NCBI GenBank assembly: GCA_019802505.1
Contig: JAFMOC010000263.1
Span: 62,001 to 126,000 of the forward strand
Direction of reading: 5' to 3'
Source of the DNA: Corydoras sp. C115
Taxonomy: Eukaryota; Chordata; Actinopteri; Siluriformes; Callichthyidae
DNA length: 64,000 nucleotides
The translations under genes were made by a program, and so were the position numbers. Shown here piece after piece: positions 23,301 through 34,400 of the stretch. Numbering within the stretch: position 1 is the stretch's first letter; every line of letters starts with the position of its first letter. The notes below the pieces were generated by a model. It worked only from the letters and a program-made list of their open reading frames with translations. It did not search any database and was not told the DNA's origin.

Positions 23301-23909
23301 TTCTCTGGGAACGAGAAGCTCGTCACTGGCCAGAATGTCGGCGATGGTTTCCTTGGAGAGATACAAGAAGTCCTCGTCTGAGGCGAGAGCGGGCAGGTGC
23401 GTGAGAACCACCCCCCGTGCTGCCGTGTACAGCTCCCAGCAGCCCAGCTGCCATGCGTACGCCATCATGCCCAGGCAGTTGGTCAAGTGTAGCTCCCGTT
23501 CCAGGAACTTACAGCAGAGCAGCCTGGCTTTGTCCAGCTGCAGGAAATCCGCCGTCTTCAGGATTCCCAAAACATTCCTTCTGTCCAAAAGTAACTTGAA
23601 GCTACGAGTGAAATCCATCAGGCTGCGGAAATGGTCCAGACTTACCCCCTTAATTTCAATATGACTCCTGCCACTCTCTCTACCGCCACCGAAAAATAGC
23701 GCTTGGAAGTAGGGACTTGTTTGGGCCAGTCTGCGCCGGTTTACAAAAAAGGACTCCGTCTCCACATGCAGAACGACATCCGGAACCATAGACCTTTCAT
23801 CCTCTTGATTTGCCTCATGGACTGCATCCTCAGTGGAGGTCGCCGGGCTGAATAAAAGGTTTTTAGCCTCTGGACACTTGTTCTCAACCCATTGCTTTGC
23901 ACAAGCCAT
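20384..23909 (-). CDS. BTB-BACK-kelch (KLHL/KBTBD-type) protein
   Basis: Proteins of this type usually act as substrate adaptors for cullin-3 ubiquitin ligases. Three coding exons on the minus strand, 23909-22928, 21780-21372 and 20690-20384, join in frame to 565 aa. The BTB domain starts near residue 44 (PDVVLHVETESFFVNRRRLA). The BACK domain follows around 150-260, with the family-typical sequences FLYLSKETIADILASDELLV and AFEVTLRWAAFDP. The C-terminal part has degenerate kelch blades with GG doublets (LIGGS, VVVTGGYF, FVLGGS, YLLGGK). The start is the first Met of an exon whose upstream frame is closed. A GT donor near 24073 on this strand suggests a non-coding first exon. Intron 2 contains an inverted SINE pair; intron 1 contains two further repeats. 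I do not recognise the orthologue; a KLHL family member is as far as the sequence supports. Confidence 0.86.
20747..20968 (-). mobile_element. SINE family A, partial, arm 1 of an inverted pair
   Basis: In intron 2 of the kelch gene. It stops inside the GGAGAACC motif and joins the next copy without a spacer. Confidence 0.88.
20969..21288 (+). mobile_element. SINE family A, arm 2 of an inverted pair
   Basis: Starts at CTCTCAGCACTAGGGATTCC, head missing, and runs to a normal tail. Confidence 0.88.
21985..22206 (-). mobile_element. tRNA-derived SINE (family B)
   Basis: In kelch intron 1. Minus strand starts near GGTAGCTCAGTGGTCAGGGT with a B-box GGTTCAAATCC-like segment, and ends in the tail AAGCGTCCAATAAATGACCG. 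The tail is shared with the LINE fragments of the window. Confidence 0.8.
22462..22761 (-). mobile_element. SINE family A, head missing
   Basis: In kelch intron 1 between TA-rich runs. Ends at the ATCCCTAG motif. Confidence 0.88.
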
Positions 23910-25337
23910 ATCTCCTTACCCAGCCTCACTGCTATCTGGAGTATTTTTAAACCAGCTAGCCTCACAGTGGCTTCATCCAGGAATGGGGTGAGCATGAAGG
24001 GGGGGAAAAACACGTTCTAAATATAGCCGTAAAGTAAAATCTAATGTTTAAAGACATATCATTAACTTACCTTTTGTATATATATATCACAGTTTATTTC
24101 CAACACTTTGCAGATCCAGCTGAAAATCTCATGGAAAGGAAAGCTATGACCAGACATCCATTGACAATCAGTTCAGATCCTTTATATTTCAATAAACATG
24201 TACTTTATTAGGTTCTCCTCTTTGTTTATACTCTTAATGCCTATTGTATCACTCCATTTACCATATAAATTCACTTTTTAGTTCGACAATTACAGACTGG
24301 AGTTCATTCCATGAGTGAGCATTTATGCACCAAGACAAGTGTGGAAATTAGTGACATCTAGTGGTGATATTGAGATTGCAATACTTTCTCCTGAAAAACA
24401 TTGGCTGATGCATTGAGTTTATAAGCAATTATCCATCCATCCATTATCTTCCGCTTTATCCTATATTAAGGTCGCGGGGGGGGGGGGGGGGGGGGGGGGG
24501 TTCCCCATGCCCATCCAGGGGAGAACGTTTCGGGCGCTGGGCAGATACATCCAGGACAGGATGCCAATCTAACACTAGATACACACTCACTCACACTCTA
24601 TATGGGGCAATTTGGAGACTTCAATTGACTTGATCCATGTTTTTGGACTGTGGGAAGAAACCGGAGAACCCGGAGGAAACCCACGCGGACACGGGGAGAA
24701 CATGGAAACTCCACCCAGACGGGGATTCGAACCGGGAATCCCTAATGCTGAGAGGAGAACGTGCCAAACCACTAAGCCACTGTGCCGCCCCGAGCAATTA
24801 TCAGTGCACAATTATTTTTAAGTAACAAAAACTTCTAAAAGGTTTGATACCTATATGCGATTTTTACAAAAAATAAAAACTTAACTATAACGTGTACCAC
24901 CTTACATTTCCACTAATCTCTCCAATTAATTCGACAAAAAAAAAAAAAAAAAACCTTTCTGTTGCTGTTTGGAGTGTATGTGTGATCGTCAATGATACTC
25001 TGAGGGCTTTGAGTATTTTGGCAGGATTTAATCGCAATAAATTAAAGCGCAAATAAAAACCTGCAAACTCACACGGCACTCCCGGCATTAACAGCAGCAG
25101 AGCCAGACATACAGCTCCCCCCCCCCACGCCCCCCGTCTAACTGAAGTCCTCTCACAGAGTGAATCTCATATCTGTTGTTAAGAGTCACTCACCTCATGG
25201 CTTAAGTTTTTTGTTTTTTTTTTTTTTTTTTCCTTAAAAGACTCACATGTGAAATCTCATTTCAGCATCAAGCACACTCACACGAACTAACGCTTTCTAA
25301 ATCTCGCCCTCCAGAGTTCTCAGTTCACGTTAATCGG
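23910..25337. other. intergenic region between the kelch gene and rad23a
   Basis: This holds the probable 5' UTR and promoter of the minus-strand kelch gene on the left, a SINE at 24431-24789 with a G run of about 25 bases, and the 3' UTR of rad23a on the right. There are A/T homopolymers at about 24935-24953 and 25210-25230. No other gene is visible. Confidence 0.5.
24431..24789 (-). mobile_element. SINE family A with long G run
   Basis: Flanked by AGCAATTATC on both sides. The body contains about 25 consecutive G at 24476-24500. Confidence 0.9.
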
Positions 25338-28300
25338 TCACTCGTCGTCGAACGTCTGCTGCAGCAGAAAGTTGGCGGCCAGATTCTCGTTTTTTTCGCA
25401 GGCAAAATAAGCCTGGATGACCAGGCCCTCCGGAAACCCAAGAGCTTTTAACTGCAAAACAAAAACAAGGAGGAAAACACTTTTACAGCGAGTTCAAATA
25501 TTTATAGACCACAAATAAAGGGCTAAAAGTAACCGTCGCCTCTTTAACTAGAGCCTTACAGATGATACGATAAAAGCCATCATACCCTCTCAATGGCCTC
25601 TTTCTCCTGCTGTGTAACCTGGATGTAGTTCGTGGGTGGGGCTCCCTGTGCCTCCGCTGCCTCTGCCTCGCCTCCTAGTGGCTCGTTTAGCATCTGCACA
25701 AATCGCTCCTGGTGCTGTGTGATTTGCTGCGTACAGAGACCCATGTTGAGAATTCGGGCTGAGCAGACAAACCGCAGCTAAAGACGGACAGCTGTAGGAA
25801 CCAATCACCTGCAGGAGCTGCGGGTTGTCCCGACCCAGTTGCTGCAGGAGAGCAGGCAGGAGTGCTGGGTTCTGCTGGATGATCTGACGCATTTGCTGGA
25901 ACTGTGGCTGGTTCCTCAGGAACTCTAGTGGGTTTGCTATGGGGGACTGGGACTGGGACTGGGACTGGGGCTGGGGCTGCGGCTGGGCCGGGGCCGGGGC
26001 CTGGGCCGGTGTTTCACCTGTTTACAGTATAGAGAGGGCTGTACAGGAGTGTGTCCCGGGCCCAAACAAAGCACCAGTGGACCAGAGTCAAGACTGAGCA
26101 TTAGCACAAAATGATCAACTGTTTGAACTGAATATGATTTCTGAGAAAAGACACAAACTGGATGGACCGTTTTCCCCACTGATGGTCTTATTTAAAAGTC
26201 TTTACCCCCTGATCATGGGGCTCGAGAGGGGAGGGGGGCAGCCTTCAACATGAGAATTTGATGCGGTAAATACTTTGGAATTTTGCTTCTGGTTCAGTAT
26301 TTCAAACGAAAGAGAACCCGAGACACTCACCAGTGGCTGCTGGAGGAGCTTGAGGTCTTTCCATCCCCGCAGTGGATCGCACCGTTTCCTGCGCTGGCTG
26401 CTCGGTTTCAGCAGGGATGCCCTAAAACCGCAGAAAGAAAGTTTTTGAACTGAATTTTTAAAACACCCTTTATCTAAACTCCATCCCCAGAAAGACATCT
26501 CCATTGCTGCTTTCTTTCTTTATTCTCTAAAAACATAAGCATTTCTTAATCCTGGTTTTAAGGGGTCCGACTCTTACATCTTTTAGTGTTTTCCCTTCTT
26601 TACCATGAAAACATGTACGGCAATGAGCCTCCACAACCAAGATTAAAACACACTGCTCAAGAACGTGACATGAACTTTTCAGATTTTAAAACCAATCCTA
26701 TTGATTTGCTTATTTTTAATAAGGACTGCTGGATTTTATGTATCGATTTGGGATAACGCTTCTCACCATGAGAAGGTACTCCACCGCTCGGTCCGGATTG
26801 TTGTAACTCGCTCTCAGGGCTGAGATGACCTGCTCTCTCTCGTATCCCATGGACATGATCTCGGTCACCAAATTCTCATACGCCTGTCCTGTAACTGAAC
26901 ACACATCAACATGGTTTTAATAGTACACACTCGTTTTCAATCATTACTGTAGTTTCTAAACCGAAACGAGCATGCGTCATACCGAGTATGGATGCCGCTT
27001 CTTCCAGAAGACCCAATTCATCCATGATGCTACAGAGGAGACAAGAGAAACACTTAACAACATGAAACAAGCACCTTCGATCCTAAATCAGGGGTGGAAA
27101 ACAATCATGTTTATTTAAGCATTGTACTAAACGACATTTGTTTCCAAAAACAGTTTAGACCCTCTCAGGTTTGAGTTTCCAAGATGATAATGACGTGTAC
27201 TAAATTAATGTGTTTAATCTCAGACTTGTACCTGGCAGCTGAGTGCACTGAGGCAGGGATGGACGGCTGTTCTGGCTCAGCCAGCTGAGGTCGCTCTGCC
27301 GACGCGGCTTCTGGATTTACACTGGCCGACTCTACTGTGTCCACATCGGTCTCTGGCGGTGCCGTGGCAACAGGCCCCACAGACTGCACCGCTTCAACAG
27401 GATCAGGTGTGGGTACAGAGGAAGAGGTAGGGTCCAGTGAGGCTTCAGAAGCATCTACAGGGGTAGGTGTGGTTGTTGGGACCGCTACAGGCAGATTAAC
27501 GGGAGTCAAAGTGGGTGATGGGGTGCTTTCGGGTTCGACAGGGGCAGACGGAGGGGGAGCTGGCGTTGAAAGGAGCAGAGGTGAGACGTCAGGGACGGGA
27601 ACCGCAACTATGGGAGGACCGGCTGCTGGTTTCGGCTGCAGAGACAAAAGAGAACCAGAAGCAAATCTACGTTTGGTTTTTAATTCCATAGTACAGCTTA
27701 GATAGCATGACCACTGATGATATGTATTGATGATATTGATATTGCAGAAAAGTAAAAAAAAAAAAAAAAAAGCTAAACAAGTTGCATATCAAAAAATCTG
27801 ATGACATCATCAAACTACCTTCTAACAGTACACATTTTAATCAGTGAATACATTCATATTACACTTCTAATCTTTTAAAGTTTCCTGTTTTGCAGCTATA
27901 ACAGCTTTCACACTTCTGAGAAGGCTGTGTCTGTGGGACAAAGCATTTGTAAGATCAATGTCCATTAAAGTTCATCTCATGTTGGATAAGGATCTTCCCC
28001 AAACTGTTGCAAGAAAGTCCAAAATGCATTGCTTTGCTGCATGATTTTATACCTTGTGACATTGAATGTGAAGACAACACAAATAAATTCAATGATCAAA
28101 ATTGTCCCAGACACTAGGGATTCCCGGTTCGAATCCCCATCTGGGTGGAGTTTCCATGTTCTCCCCGTGTCTGTGTGGGTTTCCTCCGGGTTCTCCGGTT
28201 TCCTCCCACAGTCCAAAAACATGGATCAAGTCAATTGAGTTCTCCAAATTGCCCCATAAAGAGTGAGTGTGTGCCCAGCGATAGATTGGCGTCCTGTCCT

Positions 28301-29618
28301 GAGTGTATCTGCCCAGTGCCCGAATCGTTCTCCACTGGATGGGCATGGGGAACCCCACCGCGACCCTAATAGAGGATAAAGCGGAAGATAATGAATGAAT
28401 GAAAATTGTCCCAATACCTCTTTTCAAATAGTGTATGTCCCAAATCTCTGAACTAATTAAATTCAAGGAGACTTCTATATTTTCTGGTCATTTTTTGTTT
28501 TAGCAGACGCTTTTATCCAAAGTGAATTACTTACTTAACCTAACTTGATGGCTGGGTCAGAACCCTGAAGCAATAAGGATTAAGGGCCTTTGCTCAGGGG
28601 CCCACATTGGTAACTTCAGTGAACATGGGATTTAAGTCTCCAACTTTCAGATTGATAGACCAACCCCCTGTGCCCAACCACATCTATAAAAAGACTACTA
28701 CCATAACCAGATTAATAAAAAAAAGAGGTCCTACCTTAGTCACCATGACCACCACAAAGTTCTTTTCTTCTATTTTGTATTCTTTCAAAGGTATATCATC
28801 GTTCAAGATTTTTCCTAAAATTCAAGCATAAATATAGAATCTTTATTAAAAAATTTTAAAAAAAAACCTAACACAGCTATGATACCTAAACTCAACAGAA
28901 GGGACAAGCCTCAGACCTGCATAGATGAGCTTCAGTCCGGCTACAGGGTAGGACTCTTTACCCCTCTCAGACTCGATTTTGTGTTTGAGTGCTCGTACCT
29001 GTGGCACATAAAAGATGCAATGAGAAGGGCGTGTAAACAGTTTAATAAATGGCAGGATTTAAATCAACTAACTTAATAATATATCATTAAAACTATATTA
29101 AGACTTACAAACGGTGTTTGCCGCGGTGACAAATACAAATTTATGACAAACACTCAAATATCTGCAGCAAACCAGCCACAATTTTCAACCACCGTCTTTA
29201 AAGGGCTGTGGTTTTAACATTTAAATGGCTTCGTGCTCAATAGTTCCACACTCACTGTGTACACGCACTACACATACGATAAGACAACGGCCAAGTGCAC
29301 ACTATGTAGGGCACCTCCTGCACGGCGATAAGCCAAATGAGACGCGGCCAATAACGGTGCCTAGTCTAATTTGTCAATAAAGGCAGCATGGTCATTTTAA
29401 AATAAAAAGTTGATATTATTAACGGTTCGCGCGCGTTATTGATGCCTAAAGTTCCTTTAGTCTCCATGAAACCGTGTCCTGTTTAAAATAAGGGTTTTAA
29501 AGGCCCGCAGTTTACCTCATGTTTACAGAAATCTGTAACCCGCACTTACCGTGAGCTCCTCGTCGATCTCGATTTTAAAGGTTTGTTGTTGTAGAGTTTT
29601 CAACGTGATCGTCAACAT
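25338..29618 (-). CDS. rad23a: RAD23 homologue A, ubiquitin receptor and XPC partner
   Basis: RAD23 carries polyubiquitinated proteins to the proteasome and stabilises XPC in nucleotide excision repair. Ten minus-strand exons join in frame to 454 aa: 29618-29550, 28998-28917, 28814-28735, 27635-27232, 27029-26983, 26894-26767, 26421-26331, 26017-25809, 25726-25586 and 25451-25338. The ubiquitin-like domain is residues 1-77 (starts MLTITLKTLQQQTFKIEIDE). UBA1 is about 228-272 (TEIMSMGYEREQVISALRAS). The XPC-binding STI1-like segment is about 325-370 (NPLEFLRNQPQFQQMRQIIQ). UBA2 is at the C-terminus (EKEAIERLKALGFPEGLVIQ), ending FDDE as in human RAD23A. The protein is longer than the roughly 363 aa of human RAD23A because exon 4 encodes a long Pro/Thr/Val-rich linker and exon 8 begins with Pro-Gln and Ser-Gln repeats. 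The upstream neighbour is calreticulin. Confidence 0.97.
28113..28404 (+). mobile_element. SINE family A, 5' truncated
   Basis: In rad23a intron 3. Begins at CACTAGGGATTCCC; target duplication AAAATTGTCCCA on both sides, so the truncation happened at insertion. Confidence 0.9.
28487..28682 (-). mobile_element. SINE family B, degraded
   Basis: In rad23a intron 3. Recognised by GCAGACGCTTTTATCCAAAG and TTGGTAACTTCAGTGAACAT, with many changes. Confidence 0.65.
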
Positions 29619-29951
29619 GATTCGATGATGACAAGAATGAATAAAACGCTAAAACCCCGTCTCTTTAGCTGTTAGCGTTAGCGGCGGCAGCAGCGGCATT
29701 TAGATGTGACTCAGCTTTCTTTAGTGTGTAAAGCAGGGAGGGTGCAGCGCCGCCTACCGGCCGCCAGGGAGGCTCGCACCGAGATAACTATAACAAATGT
29801 AATCGAAATTGAACTTTGATGGTTTGGAATTCGGTTCGCGTTATTTACACATTTAAGGCAACAGCATCGTCTTAAACCTAAAGTGAGGTCCATGACTTAG
29901 AAACTGTACCGTGGCAGCAGTACAGTCTTGTTAAAAAAATGTGTTAAATTA

Positions 29952-30294
29952 TTCATTATTCATTATCTCCCGCTTTTATCCTCTATTAGGGTTGCGGTGG
30001 GGTTCCTTATGCCCATCCAGGGGATGGCGGTTGGCAGATACACTCAGGACAGGGCGCCAATCCATCGCTGGGCACACACTCACTCACACAGACACACACA
30101 CTATATGGGGCAATTTTGAGAATTCAATTGACTTGATCCATGTTTTTGGACTGTGGGAGGAAACCGGAGAACCCGGAGGAAACCCACGCAGACACGGGGA
30201 GAACATGGAAACTCCACCCAGATGGGGATTCGAACCGGGAATCCCTAGCGCTGAGAGGTGAACGTGCTAAACCACTAAGCCACCGTGCCGCCCG
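29952..30294 (-). mobile_element. SINE family A, 3' unit of a dimer
   Basis: The whole dimer (29952-30636) lies between GTGTTAAATTA at 29941-29951 and 30637-30647, so it appears to have inserted as one piece. Confidence 0.9.
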
Positions 30295-30636
30295 GGCAGG
30301 AAAATATACATTCATTCATTCATTCATTATCTCCCGCTTTATCCTCTACTAGGGTCGAAGTGGGGTTCCCCTTGCCCATCCAGGGGAGAACGTCTCGGGC
30401 GCTGGGCAGATACACCCAGGACAGGGCGCCAATCCATCGCTGGGTACACACTCAAACACACTCTATATGGGGCAATTTAGAGAACTCAATTAACTTGATC
30501 CATGTTTTTGGACTGTGGGAGGAAACCGGAGGAAACCCACGCGGACACGGGGAGAACATGGAAACTCCACCCAGATGGGGATTCGAACCAGGAATCCCTA
30601 GTGCTGAGAGGAGAACATGCTAACCACTAAGCCACC
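30295..30636 (-). mobile_element. SINE family A, 5' unit of a dimer, with a foreign junction
   Basis: Between the two units is GGGCAGGAAAATATACA; its complement is the sequence directly left of the SINE at 41000 (see findings). Confidence 0.9.
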
Positions 30637-31429
30637 GTGTTAAATTATTAAATTCTCTAAAAAGCATTAGGAGTCTTTTTTGTTAGTCCATCACATTCAA
30701 CTATATGGACATAAGTTCTAATACATACAGATTAATTATTGTTTTATTTATTTCCATTGCACCTGGTGTACAAAATCAAGATCAAAGCTGTGCATTTTAT
30801 GAACAATTTAGTACAGCCTCTTTATTTTGTTCGGAGATGACTGTACTCCAATGCACAAGGCATGTTGAATTCATTTTTGTGTACGTGTTTTAATACACTT
30901 TTGTTCATATAAGGTATGCGTGGTGAACACATGGCCACATCAGTGATAAACTTCATCTAAAGCACTTGACCATTAAGCCAAAAACATTAAGGGATTTAAA
31001 ATGAAGCTTCATCTGTGTCTGAGCCCAAACAGTCAATAGATAATTATTAAGCACCAATCGGTTTGGGAAACTTTATTATTTTAAAAACAGTGCAAATAAA
31101 AAAGAAAAAAAATGTATTATTAGACAACAAAATGATTTGCATGGTTCGTTTTAACCCGGTTGGTCTGAAGGAAAGCCAAATATAGCAGCAGTATGTAACT
31201 GGTCCAGGGGATGTGAAACGTCTTAGAAAATTATTTTTATTATTGAAACAAAGAGAGGTAAAGGTAAGACATCCTCACTGCTTCAACACAACAGACAGAA
31301 CTAAACTCCACAACACACCCATAGTCTACTGGCCCAGTCTGGTAGTCAGAGCCCCTCACTGTGTGAGGGACCATCAGCAGGTTCTCGTAAAACTGAGGAT
31401 CAGCCAGAGTTACGTCTCTACACCATCGC

Positions 31430-34400
31430 CTACAATTCGTCTTTAGCAGTCATGTCTTCCTCCTCCTCATCGTCTTCTTCATCAAATACATTAAGATCAT
31501 CAGTAGTTTCCTCCTTCTCATCCTCCTCGGACTCTTCATCCTCCTCATCCTCCTCTTCCTCGTTATCCGTTTTGCTCTTCTCCTCTTCCCCCTTCGTTCG
31601 TTCCTCCTCTTCTTGCTTCTGCTTCATTTTTTTCTCGGGGCCCTAATTCATAAAGATCGGTCAATGAGGGAGTCATTTCCTAAATTAACATATATTTAAT
31701 TCCCAGGGTCTCACAGCTCACCTGCGTGACCTTCCACGTCTCTTTTCCAAACTGCTCCGCCTCCTCGACGCTATCAGTGATCAGGAAGTTATCAAAGATG
31801 GTGCCAGATTTGACCTGAGGGGATTTACATATAATCAGATGAAGGTCTTCAGGGTCATTCAGCTATCTGCTTATATTAATATACCTATGAACATGATTGT
31901 GTAATTACTAGGGGTGTATTCAACTACAGATTTTCGTAGTCGAATCTGATTCGTCAGATTTTCCCTATAGTCGACTGATGGTCGAATCAGTTAAAATTTC
32001 ACCACAAGATGGCGCTATAAGCATAGTTTTTAAAAAATATATATTTTTTTATATTTTACTTGTTTTTCTAACAAAAGAAACCCTTTTTTTTTTGTTTTTC
32101 TTTTTTTTTTTCTAGAAATTATGATGATTTTATTTGACAAAATGCTATATATATAACGAAAACAAAGACATTTCATGTAAAAACTAATGCTTAGCAGCAG
32201 CCATAGGCGCCCCCATGTGGTCAAAATGGTACATTCGACTATGAGGTTCATAGTCGACTATGGTTCTCCGAATCGAATCGTTGAATCAGCGAATATTGCA
32301 GCTCACCCCTAGTAATTACATTACTTAGTAACTTTGGACACTGCATTTGTTAACCTAATGATGTTAGGTTAACAAATGCACTTTCTGTAACTCATATTAC
32401 CTGCCACAGGTCCAACCCGATAACTCCAATGTTATCGAATTTGTAAATTGTGTTGTCCGGTGTATAATCTGGATTATCAATTTCTGGATGCACCCACACG
32501 CCTTTGTAGTCGGGGTTGTCGATTTGTTTGGGCTTCCATTCACCCTGTAAAGAATAAGGTGGGATTGTTTACAGCAATAAAGAGGAGACACTCTTATTTT
32601 ATTAAGTGTTTTACAATCGAACATCTTTTACAGAACCCTAACAATTTTATATTTATATACCTATTAATTATTAATGGTGAGTATTCCATGTAGTCACTAA
32701 ATCGAAACGTTTTCATTGAAATCTAAACACAAAATACATAATACTAGCTCAATTACTGTACACACACAGAAGAGCAGCTTGGCGCCGTCTTGTGGCCATC
32801 AGAAGCAACGTTATCAGAATACAATCAATAAACAGTTTGTGAATACATATAAAATAGTTAAATAAATGTTTTAACACTTGGTGCCACTGCAATTTAAAAA
32901 CAAATAAATAAATTAATTAAAAAGGCACTACAAATATACTAGACATACCAAGTAACAACTTTTAATATTAATTAAAATTCATCTGCATTATGCATAACTG
33001 AAAATCATACCATTATGCGGTAAACTGAAAACATCCACTGACAGATTTTTTTTTTATTGTGACAGCATAATAGAAAATCTTGTATCTAGCATTTATAGGG
33101 CTTACAGCTTATTTTTAGAAATCCACTGTTGTTTATAAGGATCAGTGACAGACCTTGAGGGAGAGCAAATTATTTGTGAGCAAGTGTGTCCAACTCCCAG
33201 AAGACAGGAAATGAAAAACACACGGTCTCCGAGCTCAACAGGAGAGCCGCGCTTTAGTGCCCTCAAACTCTGATTTATTGAACCAGCAATGATGCAGTTG
33301 GAATAACAGTGCAAGAGAGAATCCCACTGGGAGCCTTGTGGAGCATGTAGTATCTAATTGACTTTTATCATCTCATGATAATTAAAGTAACTAAAACCGG
33401 CAAATTTATGCAGTGGAAAAATAATGAGCATCGAAAAAGAAAGACTGCTATGAAAATCTTAAACACTACACTGCGGTACCTTGTACTCTGTATTAGGGAT
33501 CATTGGTGGCTCCCACTCTCCATCCATATCTTCATCCCAATCATCAGGCTTCTTGGCATCAGGGTCGGGAATGTTTTCAGGTTTATCCCAGCCCTAAGAC
33601 AAACAGCGAGCTATTTAAAGTGAGAGCTGGCAGGCAGGTTAGGTAGCTAGATATTTAAAGACCTTATTGATGGTGTCCAAAGAGATTCGAGACTTTTGAT
33701 AATAGATTTGAATAGAATTCTCTCAACACCAAAACACACCTCTGGCTTTTTATCCTCTGGATCATCAATTTTGGCACGATCGTCCCAGTCCTCCGGCTTA
33801 TTGGCCTCCGGGTCCTTGATCTTTTTGGGAGGAAGAAGGTCCCAGTCCTCCTCCAGAGAGCCAGACTCTACTTTCTCAGTGTTGATCCGGACCTCGTAAG
33901 TCTGATCTGGGTACAGAATCAGGGTATACAGGTTCGTATACTCATCATCCTGCAAAAAAAATAAAATAAAATAAATAAATAAAAACTTGAATATTCAGTA
34001 TGATGCATGTTTTACATCAAGTTTCCGCAAACAGAACATTCAGAACATGGATGGGCCTTAAGAACAAAGCTTTAGGACTGTAAGAACACAAACGGACTTA
34101 CTCTGCATCGAATGTCCTTCTTAATTAAATGGTTCTGGCCTTTATAGTGAAAGATGACATGCACCTTCTTTGTGCTGTAACCGCAGATGTCAGGTCCTGT
34201 TCACATTGGGAAAAGATTCAGAGGTCAGGGTCAGCTAATACTGCAGATCATCTTATTGCACTCTAAGCAAATGATTTTACTTATGTTGTTGTTCTCTTAC
34301 TTGTAAGTCAATTTGGATGAAAGCATTTACAAAAATGACTGAATTAATTAATTAATCCCAAGCTATTTACTCAAACGTGTTTCCAATCTCCATTACACAG

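Larger units (their letters stand above)
29619..31429. other. intergenic region between rad23a and calreticulin
   Basis: The first 150 bases are the GC-rich rad23a promoter side. A SINE dimer occupies 29952-30636. The rest is AT-rich and should include the calreticulin 3' UTR; TTTATT (AATAAA on the minus strand) occurs near 31066 and 31236. I see no other gene. Confidence 0.5.

Noticed and set aside
23092..23664. Plus-strand frame of 190 codons
   Set aside because: It is the antisense shadow of the kelch first coding exon, which has strong domain matches on the other strand.
27337..27705. Plus-strand Gly/Ser/Thr-rich frame
   Set aside because: It is the antisense of rad23a exon 4.
31452..31646. 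Plus-strand poly-Ser frame
   Set aside because: It is the antisense of the acidic C-domain of calreticulin.
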